Assembly: GCA_027324255.1 (NCBI GenBank)
Contig: DAHVTI010000076.1
Span: 1-32,570, forward strand
Direction: 5' to 3'
DNA from: Bryobacterales bacterium
GTDB taxonomy: Bacteria > Acidobacteriota > Terriglobia > Bryobacterales > Bryobacteraceae
DNA length: 32,570 nucleotides
Shown piece by piece: positions 25,638 through 32,570 of this stretch (its first letter is position 1; each line of letters opens with the position of its first letter). Under the pieces are notes generated by a model. It searched no databases and was not told the origin of the DNA. It saw only the letters and a program-made list of their open reading frames with translations. Both the position numbers and the translations under genes were made by a program.

Positions 25638-25653
25638 CGTTTCACGTGGAACA
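25638..25653. promoter_or_regulatory. parS: parS site 1 (ParB-binding centromere)
   Basis: CGTTTCACGTGGAACA matches the parS consensus TGTTNCACGTGNAACA at all but the first base. It lies between parA and rsmG. Confidence 0.85.
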
Positions 25654-25671
25654 TCGCGCCGCCCGGTGGCG

Positions 25672-26271
25672 CTATGTTTCACGTGGAACATTAGCGGTCC
25701 AAACCACCCCACCACGGCCAAACGGCAGAATCTCCACCTTGCTGGCCGGCCACACCAATCGGCCCGCATCCTCCTCAGAAACCAGCAATCCGACCCACTT
25801 CCCAACCCGCCGAGCCACCTTGAGGACCTCTTGCGGCTTCACCGCCCTCGAGATCACGGCATCAAACTGCCGCGGCAGACTTTCTCCCCGCACCGCCAGC
25901 ACTTCGAGATTCCCGGCCCAATCGCGGGATTCACGGAGGAATGCAGCCTTCCGTTGGTCGGATTCCACCAGGGTCACCTTCACTTCCGGCAGCGCCACCG
26001 CCACGGGGAAACCTGGAAAACCAGCACCGCTGCCGATGTCCACAACGCTCTCCACCCACTCGGGCAACCGCGAGGCCAGTACCAGTGATTCTCCATAGTG
26101 CCGGTCCACGGCCTCTTCCAACTCCACCACCCGCGTCAGGTTCAAGCGCCGGTTCCACTGCAACATCAACTCATAATGCCGGTACAACGCCTGAACCTGC
26201 CCTTCCTCCAGAGGCAGGAAAGCCGACGTTCTCTTCCTTAACAGCGCCGCGAAACTCTCGTACGAGCTCAT
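25672..26271 (-). CDS. rsmG: 16S rRNA (guanine-N7)-methyltransferase RsmG
   Basis: A 199-residue enzyme that methylates G527 of 16S rRNA (E. coli numbering) with SAM. Seen motifs: W-N-R-R-L-N-L-T-R near the N-terminus, the SAM site V-V-D-I-G-S-G-A-G-F-P-G-F-P, V-T-L-V-E-S-D-Q-R-K-A-A-F-L, and S-R-A-V that follows. The ATG comes directly after the mnmG stop with no gap and no clear ribosome site, so it is probably read by coupling. Its last codons are the parS site. It belongs to the conserved mnmG-rsmG-parA-parB order. Confidence 0.95.
   Translation of the reverse strand: MSSYESFAALLRKRTSAFLPLEEGQVQALYRHYELMLQWNRRLNLTRVVELEEAVDRHYGESLVLASRLPEWVESVVDIGSGAGFPGFPVAVALPEVKVTLVESDQRKAAFLRESRDWAGNLEVLAVRGESLPRQFDAVISRAVKPQEVLKVARRVGKWVGLLVSEEDAGRLVWPASKVEILPFGRGGVVWTANVPRET
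25675..25690. promoter_or_regulatory. parS: parS site 2, inside the rsmG 3' end
   Basis: TGTTTCACGTGGAACA is a perfect match to the parS consensus. It is 37 bases from site 1, and its sequence on the minus strand encodes the last residues V-P-R-E-T of RsmG. The stop codon follows at once. Confidence 0.93.
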
Positions 26272-28083
26272 CTAAATCACTTTGTTGAGCGTCAGATAGC
26301 AGTCCAGCACCGCGATGGCCGCCGGAGTCACACCCGGAATGCGCGAAGCTTGCCCCAGAGTCTCCGGTCGCACCCGCTCGAGTTTGTCGCAGATCTCCCG
26401 GCTCAGGCCAGGAATGCCTCGGAATCGGAACTCCGCGGGGATCCGGCGGCCCTCAGACTCCTTCAGGCGCTGCACATGCCGCTCCTGTTGCTGCATGTAG
26501 CCACTGTACTTGACCTCCGTCTCGACCGTGGAAAGTACAGCCGGCACCAGCGGTTCACCCAGTTTCTCCTCCAGCTCGGCCCGGATCTCCAGGATCTTCG
26601 ATTCCGGCCTGCGCAACCACGCTTCCCGCTTCCCGGACAGCAACGCCAACAGGCGCTGCTTCTGACTGCGCTTCCGCTCGAGTTGCTGCCAGCGCTCCTC
26701 GCTGACCAACCCGACGCGCCGCCCGTGCGGTGTCAACCTCTCATCGGCGTTATCGATGCGTAAGTGCAGGCGGAACTCGGCCCGCGATGTGAACATCCGG
26801 TACGGCTCATCGGCGCCCTTCGTTACCAGGTCGTCGATCAGGATGCCCGTATAGCCCTCCGTACGGCCCACTTCCAGCGGCGCGTTGCCCTTCACCTGGC
26901 AGGCCGCATTAATCCCTGCCACCAACCCCTGGCACCCGGCTTCCTCATAGCCCGATGTGCCGTTGATCTGCCCGGCCAGAAACAACCCCTCAATCCGCTT
27001 CACTTCAAGCGCATGGGTCAACTCCCTCGGATCGATGGCGTCGTACTCAATCGCGTAGCCGGGGCGGATCATCTCGGCCTGGTCCAACCCGGGGATGGAG
27101 GCCACCATGCCCTCCTGGACGTCGATGGGCATGGAGGTGGACATCCCGTTGACGTACACCTCGTAGGTGTCGAGCCCCTCCGGTTCGAGAAAGATGTGGT
27201 GCCGGGTCTTGTCCGGAAACTTCACGACCTTATCCTCTATAGACGGGCAGTAGCGCGGCCCGATGCCTTCGATCTGCCCGCTGTAGAGCGGGGACCGCGG
27301 CACGGCTTCTCTCAGAATCCGGTGCGTCTCGTCGGTGGTGTAGGCGATGTGGCACTTCACCTGTTCGCGGTCAATGCGGCCGGTGAGGAAAGAGAACGGG
27401 GTGGGGTCGTCGTCGCCGGCCTGCTCTTCGAACTTCGACCAGTCGATGGTGCGGCCGTCGAGGCGAGGGGGGGTGCCGGTCTTGAGGCGGGTCCACTCCA
27501 GGCCCAGGCTCCGCAGGTGCTGGCCCAGAAGGTTCGAAGGGGCCTCACCGCTGCGCCCGCACTGGTACTTCGATTCTCCGACATGTGCCAGGCCGTTCAG
27601 GAAGGTCCCGGTGGTCACCACCACACACTGCGTCTCGAAGCTGCGGCCGTCCGACAGCCGGACGCCCTTCACGCGTCGGCGGCCGTTCCCGCCGTCGTAC
27701 TCGATTTCGGCCACTTCGGCCTGAACGATGCGGAGGTTGGGCTGCTGCTCGAGGGTCTCGCGCATGCGGACGCGATACTGGCGCTTGTCCATCTGGGCCC
27801 GGGGGCTCCACACGGCGGGGCCCCGGCTGGTGTTGAGCAGGCGGAACTGGATGCCCACCTGGTCGGCCACCTGGCCCATGATGCCGCCAAGAGCGTCGAT
27901 CTCGCGGACCAGGTGGCCCTTGGCGATGCCGCCGATGGCGGGGTTGCAGGACATCTGGGCGATGAGGTCGATGTTCATGGTGACCATCGCCGTCTTCAGG
28001 CCCATGCGGGCGCAGGCGTGCGCGGCTTCGCAGCCGGCGTGGCCGGCGCCGACCACCACGACGTCATAGCGCAGGTTTCTCAT
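26272..28083 (-). CDS. mnmG: tRNA uridine-5-carboxymethylaminomethyl modification enzyme MnmG (GidA)
   Basis: A 603-residue FAD protein that, with MnmE, modifies U34 in tRNAs that read split codon boxes. The FAD site is [13 protein letters not shown] at the N-terminus. GidA signatures are visible: [15 protein letters not shown] and [13 protein letters not shown]. The C-terminal helical part (about 450-603), which binds MnmE and tRNA, is present up to L-N-K-V-I. Length is slightly below the usual 610-630. The start at 28083 lies 57 bases from the divergent purD start. mnmE is not in the window. Confidence 0.96.
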   Translation of the reverse strand: MRNLRYDVVVVGAGHAGCEAAHACARMGLKTAMVTMNIDLIAQMSCNPAIGGIAKGHLVREIDALGGIMGQVADQVGIQFRLLNTSRGPAVWSPRAQMDKRQYRVRMRETLEQQPNLRIVQAEVAEIEYDGGNGRRRVKGVRLSDGRSFETQCVVVTTGTFLNGLAHVGESKYQCGRSGEAPSNLLGQHLRSLGLEWTRLKTGTPPRLDGRTIDWSKFEEQAGDDDPTPFSFLTGRIDREQVKCHIAYTTDETHRILREAVPRSPLYSGQIEGIGPRYCPSIEDKVVKFPDKTRHHIFLEPEGLDTYEVYVNGMSTSMPIDVQEGMVASIPGLDQAEMIRPGYAIEYDAIDPRELTHALEVKRIEGLFLAGQINGTSGYEEAGCQGLVAGINAACQVKGNAPLEVGRTEGYTGILIDDLVTKGADEPYRMFTSRAEFRLHLRIDNADERLTPHGRRVGLVSEERWQQLERKRSQKQRLLALLSGKREAWLRRPESKILEIRAELEEKLGEPLVPAVLSTVETEVKYSGYMQQQERHVQRLKESEGRRIPAEFRFRGIPGLSREICDKLERVRPETLGQASRIPGVTPAAIAVLDCYLTLNKVI

Positions 28084-28140
28084 TGGCAGGCGGGGAGGAT
28101 CCTAGATATTCTATTGATTCTAGCGAGAGGAGTAAGACGC

Positions 28141-29427
28141 GTGAAAGTACTGGTCCTCGGCGGTGGCGGCCGCGAGCATGCCATAGCCTGGCGCCTGCGC
28201 CAGAGCCCTTCGGTTTCCAAGGTTTATGTGGCGCCGGGCAATCCCGGCTGTGCGGGCGTAGCGAAGTGCTTGCCTCTGCATAATACTACATCTGAGGGAT
28301 TTATGGCGGCGGCGCGGGGGGCGGGGGTGGACCTGACGGTGGTAGGCCCCGAGGCGCCGCTGGTGGACGGGGTGGTCGATCTGTTTGAAAGAGAAGGGCT
28401 TCTGGTCTTCGGCCCGGCTGCGGCGGCGGCTCAACTGGAGGGCAGCAAGATCTTTTCGAAGCGCTTCATGGAGCGGGCGGGGATCCCGACGGCGCGGTTT
28501 GTCGCAACGGCGGATGTGCTGGAGGCATTGGGGGCACTTCAAGAATTTACTTATCCTGTAGTAATTAAGGCGGACGGGTTGGCGGCGGGGAAGGGGGTGG
28601 TCATCTGCCCAGACCGGGGGGGGGCGGAGGGGACGCTCTCGGGGATGTTTTCCGGGGCGCTGGTGGGGGCGGCGGGGGGGAGGGTGGTGATTGAGGAGTT
28701 CCTGACGGGGGAGGAAGTCAGTTTCATCGGGCTGAGCGATGGGGAGCGGGTGCTGCCGCTGGAGCCGTCGCAGGACCACAAGACGATCTACGAGAACGAC
28801 GAGGGGCCGAATACGGGGGGGATGGGGGCGTACTCGGATTCGCGGATCATCACGGCGGAGCAGAGGGAGTTCGTGATGCGGGAGGTGATGGACCGCACGG
28901 TGCAGAGGATGAAGGCGGAAGGGACGCCGTTCAAAGGGTTCCTGTACGCGGGGCTGATGATGACGCCGGACCGGGGCCCGATGGTGCTGGAGTTCAACGT
29001 GCGGCTGGGTGATCCGGAGACGCAGGCTCTGCTGCACAGGATGGACTGCGACTTCGGGGCGCTGCTGTACGAAGCGGCGCGCGGGCAGGTGAAGCCGGAG
29101 CTGCTGAAGTTCAAGGACGACCCATCGGTGTGCGTGGTGCTGGCGGCTGCGGGCTATCCGGGCAAGGTCCGGACGGGGGACGAAATCAGCGGCATCGCGG
29201 AGGCGGAGCAGGAAGGCGCGACGGTGTTCCACGCCGGAACGAAGGTGGCGGACGGTAAGCTCGTCACGTCGGGCGGGCGGGTGCTGGGCGTGACTCATTC
29301 GGGCGCGACGCTGCACGCGGCGATCGAGAACGCCTACCGGGCGTGTGACAAGATCCGGTTCGAGGGCATGCAGATTCGGCGGGACATCGGCAAGAAGGGA
29401 CTGAAGCGCTGGGCTACGGGGCTGTAG
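28141..29427 (+). CDS. purD: Phosphoribosylamine-glycine ligase (GARS)
   Basis: A 428-residue ATP-grasp enzyme, the usual length, which makes glycinamide ribonucleotide in purine synthesis. It starts at GTG 28141 with GAGAGGAG about 10 bases upstream; the protein begins V-K-V-L-V-L-G-G-G-G-R-E-H-A. The open frame extends far upstream only as an antisense reading of mnmG. Motifs: V-G-P-E-A-P-L-V-D-G, P-V-V-I-K-A-D-G-L-A-A-G-K-G-V (ATP binding), Q-D-H-K and N-T-G-G-M-G-A-Y, then E-F-N-V-R-L-G-D-P-E-T-Q. Its third codon positions are strikingly G-rich. A tRNA-Arg begins 14 bases after the stop, perhaps on the same transcript. Confidence 0.96.
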   Translation: MKVLVLGGGGREHAIAWRLRQSPSVSKVYVAPGNPGCAGVAKCLPLHNTTSEGFMAAARGAGVDLTVVGPEAPLVDGVVDLFEREGLLVFGPAAAAAQLEGSKIFSKRFMERAGIPTARFVATADVLEALGALQEFTYPVVIKADGLAAGKGVVICPDRGGAEGTLSGMFSGALVGAAGGRVVIEEFLTGEEVSFIGLSDGERVLPLEPSQDHKTIYENDEGPNTGGMGAYSDSRIITAEQREFVMREVMDRTVQRMKAEGTPFKGFLYAGLMMTPDRGPMVLEFNVRLGDPETQALLHRMDCDFGALLYEAARGQVKPELLKFKDDPSVCVVLAAAGYPGKVRTGDEISGIAEAEQEGATVFHAGTKVADGKLVTSGGRVLGVTHSGATLHAAIENAYRACDKIRFEGMQIRRDIGKKGLKRWATGL

Positions 29428-29441
29428 AATAGAAGGGACGT

Positions 29442-29518
29442 GGGGACGTAGCTCAGTTGGATAGAGCGTCCGCCTCCTAAGCGGAAGGTCGGCAGTTCGA
29501 ATCTGCCCGTCCCTACCA
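29442..29518 (+). tRNA. tRNA-Arg (anticodon CCT)
   Basis: Complete 77-base cloverleaf with encoded CCA: acceptor GGGGACG with CGTCCCT (a G-T first pair), D arm with AGTTGGATA, anticodon loop CTCCTAA on a CCGC/GCGG stem, and T arm GGCAG-TTCGAAT-CTGCC. CCT reads AGG. It begins 14 bases after purD and has no clear promoter of its own, so cotranscription with purD is likely. Confidence 0.93.
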
Positions 29519-29583
29519 CGCCCGCACTGAATCCAACGATGCCCTGGCCAGCGATTCGTCTATCTCGACCTGTCGGGGGGAAG

Positions 29584-29655
29584 TGTGAGACCGCGCGGGG
29601 GACGCGGCTAGGGGCGGCGTTGGAATGTGAGGCTGCGCGGGGGGCGGCGTTGGAA
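29584..29655 (+). repeat. Imperfect tandem repeats upstream of dnaE
   Basis: GGGGCGGCGTTGGAA occurs twice exactly, at 29611-29625 and 29641-29655. TGTGAGACCGCGCGGGG (29584-29600) recurs as TGTGAGGCTGCGCGGGG (29626-29642). The two kinds alternate, so the block looks like a duplicated unit of about 30-42 bases. No role is known; it lies in the dnaE leader. Confidence 0.6.
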
Positions 29656-29672
29656 GAGTGCGGGGGGGCGCG

Positions 29673-32570
29673 ATGAGCGAGAAGCCTTTCGTTCATCTGC
29701 ACTGCCATACCGACTATTCGCTGCTGGACGGGGCTTGCCAGATCAGCAAGCTGATGGAGACGACCCAGCGGCTGGGGCAGCCGGCGGTGGCGCTGACGGA
29801 TCACGGAAACCTGTTCGGGGCGGCGGAGTTTTACTTCGAAGCGAAGAAGGCCGGGGTGCATCCGGTGATCGGCTGCGAGGTGTACATCTCGCAGGGCGAC
29901 CGGCGGGTGAAGGACGAGACCAACCGGCGGTACAACCACCTGGTGCTGCTGTGCGAGAGTCAGGAGGGGTACCGGAACCTGATCAAGCTGGTTTCGACGG
30001 CGAGCCTGGACGGGTTTTATTACAAGCCGCGGATCGACAAAGACCTGCTGGCGCAGCACTCGAAGGGGCTGATCGCGCTGTCGGCGTGCCTGAAGGGCGA
30101 CATCAACGAGACGCTGATGCACGACAAGTACGACGAGGCGCGGCGCCTGGCGTACGAGTATCAGGACCTGTTCGGGCGGGGCAACTTCTTCCTGGAGATC
30201 CAGGATCACGGGCTGGACGAAGACAAGCACGTGATGCCGCAGGTGTACCGGCTGGCGGCGGATTCGGGCATTCCGCTGGTGGCGAGCAACGACGCGCACT
30301 ACCTGGAGTACGACGACCACCGGGCGCAGGACATTCTGACCTGCATCAACTCGGGCAAGCTGGTGAGCGACGAGAAGCGGCTGAAGTTCAGCACCGAGCA
30401 GTTCTACCTGAAGTCGCGGGACGAGATGATGCGGATCTTCGGCGAAGTCGAGGAGGCGCTGGACCGCACGTGGGAGATCGCGCAGCGCTGCCAGGTGAAG
30501 ATGGAGCCGGTGGCGGAGCCGTTTCCACGCTTCGACGTGCCCGCGGAGCATTCGATCGACACGTACTTCGAATACGTCGCGCGGCAGGGCTTCGAACAGC
30601 GCCGCGGGCGGCTGGAGAAGATGGCGGCGACAGGGGCGCTGCGGCACCACCTGGAAGAGTACGTGGAGCGGCTGGACCGGGAGATCCGGCTGATCCAACA
30701 GATGAAGTTCTCGGGGTACCTGCTCATCGTCTGGGACTTCATCCGGCACGCGAAGACGCAGGGGATTCCGGTGGGTCCGGGGCGCGGTTCGGCAGCGGGG
30801 TCGCTGGTGGGCTGGTGCATGGGGATCACGGACGTGGACCCGTTGCAATACGGGCTGCTGTTCGAGCGCTTCCTGAACCCGGACCGCGTGAGCATGCCGG
30901 ACATCGACGTGGACTTCTGCACGAAGCGGCGCGGGGAAGTGATCCAGTACGTCACGGAGAAATACGGCCGGGAGCAGGTGGCGCAGATCATCACGTTCGG
31001 GACGCTGGCGGCGAAGGCGGTGATCAAGGACGTGGGCCGGGTGCTCGATATGAGCTTCGGCGAAGTGGACAAGATCTCCAAGATGGTGCCGGCGGATCCG
31101 AAGATGACGCTGAAGAAGGCGCTGGCGGAGGAGCCGGCGATTCTGGAGGCGGCGGAAAAAGATCCGCGGGTGAAGGAGATGCTGGACATCGCGCAGCGCC
31201 TGGAGGGGATGGCGCGCAACAGCGGGGTGCACGCGGCGGGGGTGGTGATTTCGCCGGTGCCGCTGGCCGACCTGGTTCCGCTGTACAAGACGAACAAGGA
31301 CGAAATTGTCACGCAGTTCGAGATGTCGATGCTGGAGAAGCTGGGGCTTCTCAAGATGGACTTTCTGGGGCTGACGACGCTGACGATTATCCACGACGCG
31401 CTGGCGCTGATCGAAAAGACCCGCGGCGAGAAGATCGTGCTGGAAGAGCTGCCGCTGGACGATGCCACGGCGTACGCGAAGATTTTCGCGCAGGGGCTGA
31501 CGGACGGGGTGTTCCAGTTCGAATCGAGCGGGATGAAGGACGTGCTGCGGCGGTCGCGGCCGGAGCGGATTGAAGACCTGATCGCGTTGAACGCGCTGTA
31601 CCGTCCGGGGCCGATCCAGAACGGCTTCGTGGACGATTACGTAGACCGCAAGCTGGGCCGCAAGCCGGTGACGTTCGACCTGCCGGATCTGAAGCCGATC
31701 CTGGAGGAGACCTACGGCCTGGTGATCTACCAGGAGCAGGTGATGCAGGTGGCGCAGAAGATCGCCGGCTACTCGCTGGGCGAAGCGGACCTGCTGCGCC
31801 GGGCGATGGGGAAGAAGAAGAAAGAAGAGATGGACAAGCAGCGCGAGCGCTTCCTGCGTGGCGCGCTGGAGCGCAACTATCCGCAGAAAAAGGCGGAGAA
31901 CCTCTTCGATCTGCTGGCCAAGTTCGCGGAATACGGGTTCAACAAGTCGCATTCGGCGGCGTACGGATACCTGGCGTACCTGACGGGGTATTTGAAGGCG
32001 CACTACGCGGTGGAGTTCATGGCGGCGCTGCTGACGTCGGAAACGGGCAACACCGATAAGGTGGTGAAGTACATCAACGAGTGCCGTTCGCTCGGCATCG
32101 AGGTGCTGCCGCCGGACGTGAACCAGAGCGACTTGAACTTCACGCCGGTGGGGCTGGACAAGATCCGCTTCGGGATGGGGGCGGTGAAGAATGTGGGCGC
32201 GGGGGCGGTGGAAGCGATCGTCAAAGGAAGGGCCGAACAGGGCACGTTCGCGACGCTGGACGATTTGTGCGAACGCGTGGACCTTTCAGCGGTGAACCGG
32301 AGGGTGCTGGAGAGCCTGATCCGGGCGGGGGCGATGGACAACCTGCAGGGGACGCGGTCGCAGTTGTTCGCGGTAGTGGGCGACTGCATGGAGTCCGCGG
32401 CGCGGGCGCAGAAGGACCGGCTGAGCGGGCAGACGGGGCTGTTCGGGGAGCTGCTGGCGTCGGAGCCGGCGGAGACGGCGGGGCGGGCGCTGCCGAAGGT
32501 GAACGACTGGACGCAGGCGGAGAAGCTGCGGGGCGAGAAAGAGACGATCGGGTTCTACGTGAGCGGGCAT
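29673..32570 (+). CDS. dnaE: DNA polymerase III alpha subunit, 3' end beyond the window
   Basis: 966 codons are visible from ATG 29673, about four fifths of a usual 1,150-1,190-residue protein; the frame is open to the edge. The N-terminal PHP domain has H-L-H-C-H-T-D-Y-S-L-L-D-G and A-L-T-D-H-G-N. The polymerase domain has G-P-G-R-G-S-A-A-G-S and the catalytic aspartates in M-P-D-I-D-V-D-F-C, with the third in K-M-D-F-L-G-L. Then come R-P-G-P-I-Q, Y-Q-E-Q-V-M and F-N-K-S-H-S-A-A-Y-G-Y. This is the replicative DnaE1 type. The clamp-binding and OB-fold parts lie past the edge. The ribosome site is unclear (G-rich). tRNA-Arg lies upstream. Confidence 0.97.
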   Translation, partial: MSEKPFVHLHCHTDYSLLDGACQISKLMETTQRLGQPAVALTDHGNLFGAAEFYFEAKKAGVHPVIGCEVYISQGDRRVKDETNRRYNHLVLLCESQEGYRNLIKLVSTASLDGFYYKPRIDKDLLAQHSKGLIALSACLKGDINETLMHDKYDEARRLAYEYQDLFGRGNFFLEIQDHGLDEDKHVMPQVYRLAADSGIPLVASNDAHYLEYDDHRAQDILTCINSGKLVSDEKRLKFSTEQFYLKSRDEMMRIFGEVEEALDRTWEIAQRCQVKMEPVAEPFPRFDVPAEHSIDTYFEYVARQGFEQRRGRLEKMAATGALRHHLEEYVERLDREIRLIQQMKFSGYLLIVWDFIRHAKTQGIPVGPGRGSAAGSLVGWCMGITDVDPLQYGLLFERFLNPDRVSMPDIDVDFCTKRRGEVIQYVTEKYGREQVAQIITFGTLAAKAVIKDVGRVLDMSFGEVDKISKMVPADPKMTLKKALAEEPAILEAAEKDPRVKEMLDIAQRLEGMARNSGVHAAGVVISPVPLADLVPLYKTNKDEIVTQFEMSMLEKLGLLKMDFLGLTTLTIIHDALALIEKTRGEKIVLEELPLDDATAYAKIFAQGLTDGVFQFESSGMKDVLRRSRPERIEDLIALNALYRPGPIQNGFVDDYVDRKLGRKPVTFDLPDLKPILEETYGLVIYQEQVMQVAQKIAGYSLGEADLLRRAMGKKKKEEMDKQRERFLRGALERNYPQKKAENLFDLLAKFAEYGFNKSHSAAYGYLAYLTGYLKAHYAVEFMAALLTSETGNTDKVVKYINECRSLGIEVLPPDVNQSDLNFTPVGLDKIRFGMGAVKNVGAGAVEAIVKGRAEQGTFATLDDLCERVDLSAVNRRVLESLIRAGAMDNLQGTRSQLFAVVGDCMESAARAQKDRLSGQTGLFGELLASEPAETAGRALPKVNDWTQAEKLRGEKETIGFYVSGH

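Noticed and set aside
25625-25805. Small frames with F-H-V-E-H and F-H-V-K-H peptides
   Set aside because: These are translations of the parS sites, a known source of false small genes near parA.
26764-28140. Upstream extension of the purD frame
   Set aside because: It is the antisense of mnmG; the PurD pattern begins exactly at GTG 28141.
29334-32003. 889-codon minus-strand frame opposite dnaE
   Set aside because: Arg/Leu/His/Val-rich shadow. Its G-R-F-E-L-P-T-F segment is the well-known spurious peptide from the antisense of a tRNA gene.

Overview
The window is high-GC bacterial DNA from next to a chromosomal replication origin. The right half carries the classic origin cluster, read leftward: mnmG, rsmG, parA, parB, dnaA, dnaN and gyrB, with two parS sites. 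purD, a tRNA-Arg and the start of dnaE point rightward. Base composition, a BBP2-type porin, a Tat-dependent GH106-like protein and a BNR sialidase-like protein suggest an Acidobacteriota lineage, perhaps Bryobacterales/Solibacteres. That taxonomy is an inference from gene content, not from a search.

Layout. 1-3520: end of an outer-membrane porin with its terminator, a 3'-truncated sialidase-like gene, a tRNA-Met, an empty 470-base stretch with stem-loops, and a six-hairpin glycosidase gene broken by an amber codon and a frameshift. 3585-4000: rpsT (S20) with promoter and terminator. 4083-18150: a rightward surface-glycan cluster. It holds a Wzt-like ABC ATPase, a methyltransferase with a long coiled coil, a GT2-GT4 fusion, four separate GT2 glycosyltransferases, a degraded GH106-like gene, a DUF1972-type GT4 (likely rhamnosyltransferase) and alanine racemase. 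One secreted protein of unknown function lies on the opposite strand inside it. 18173-23357: gyrB, dnaN and dnaA on the minus strand, with an AT-rich putative oriC between dnaN and dnaA and a structured leader upstream of dnaA. 23745-28083: tRNA-Gly, then parB, parA, parS, rsmG and mnmG. 28141-32570: purD, tRNA-Arg and dnaE (cut by the window edge).

How the parts may work together. The first two glycan genes resemble the Wzt/WbdD logic of ABC-exported O-antigens: a chain-end methyltransferase on a coiled-coil ruler, and an ATPase whose C-terminal domain may recognise the capped end. The later glycosyltransferases would build the chain. No ABC permease is present in the window, so the export partner must be elsewhere. 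All three carbohydrate-degrading genes are damaged, while every biosynthetic glycosyltransferase is intact. Third codon positions of + strand genes change from C-rich left of the origin to G-rich right of it, which agrees with an origin near dnaA/dnaN.
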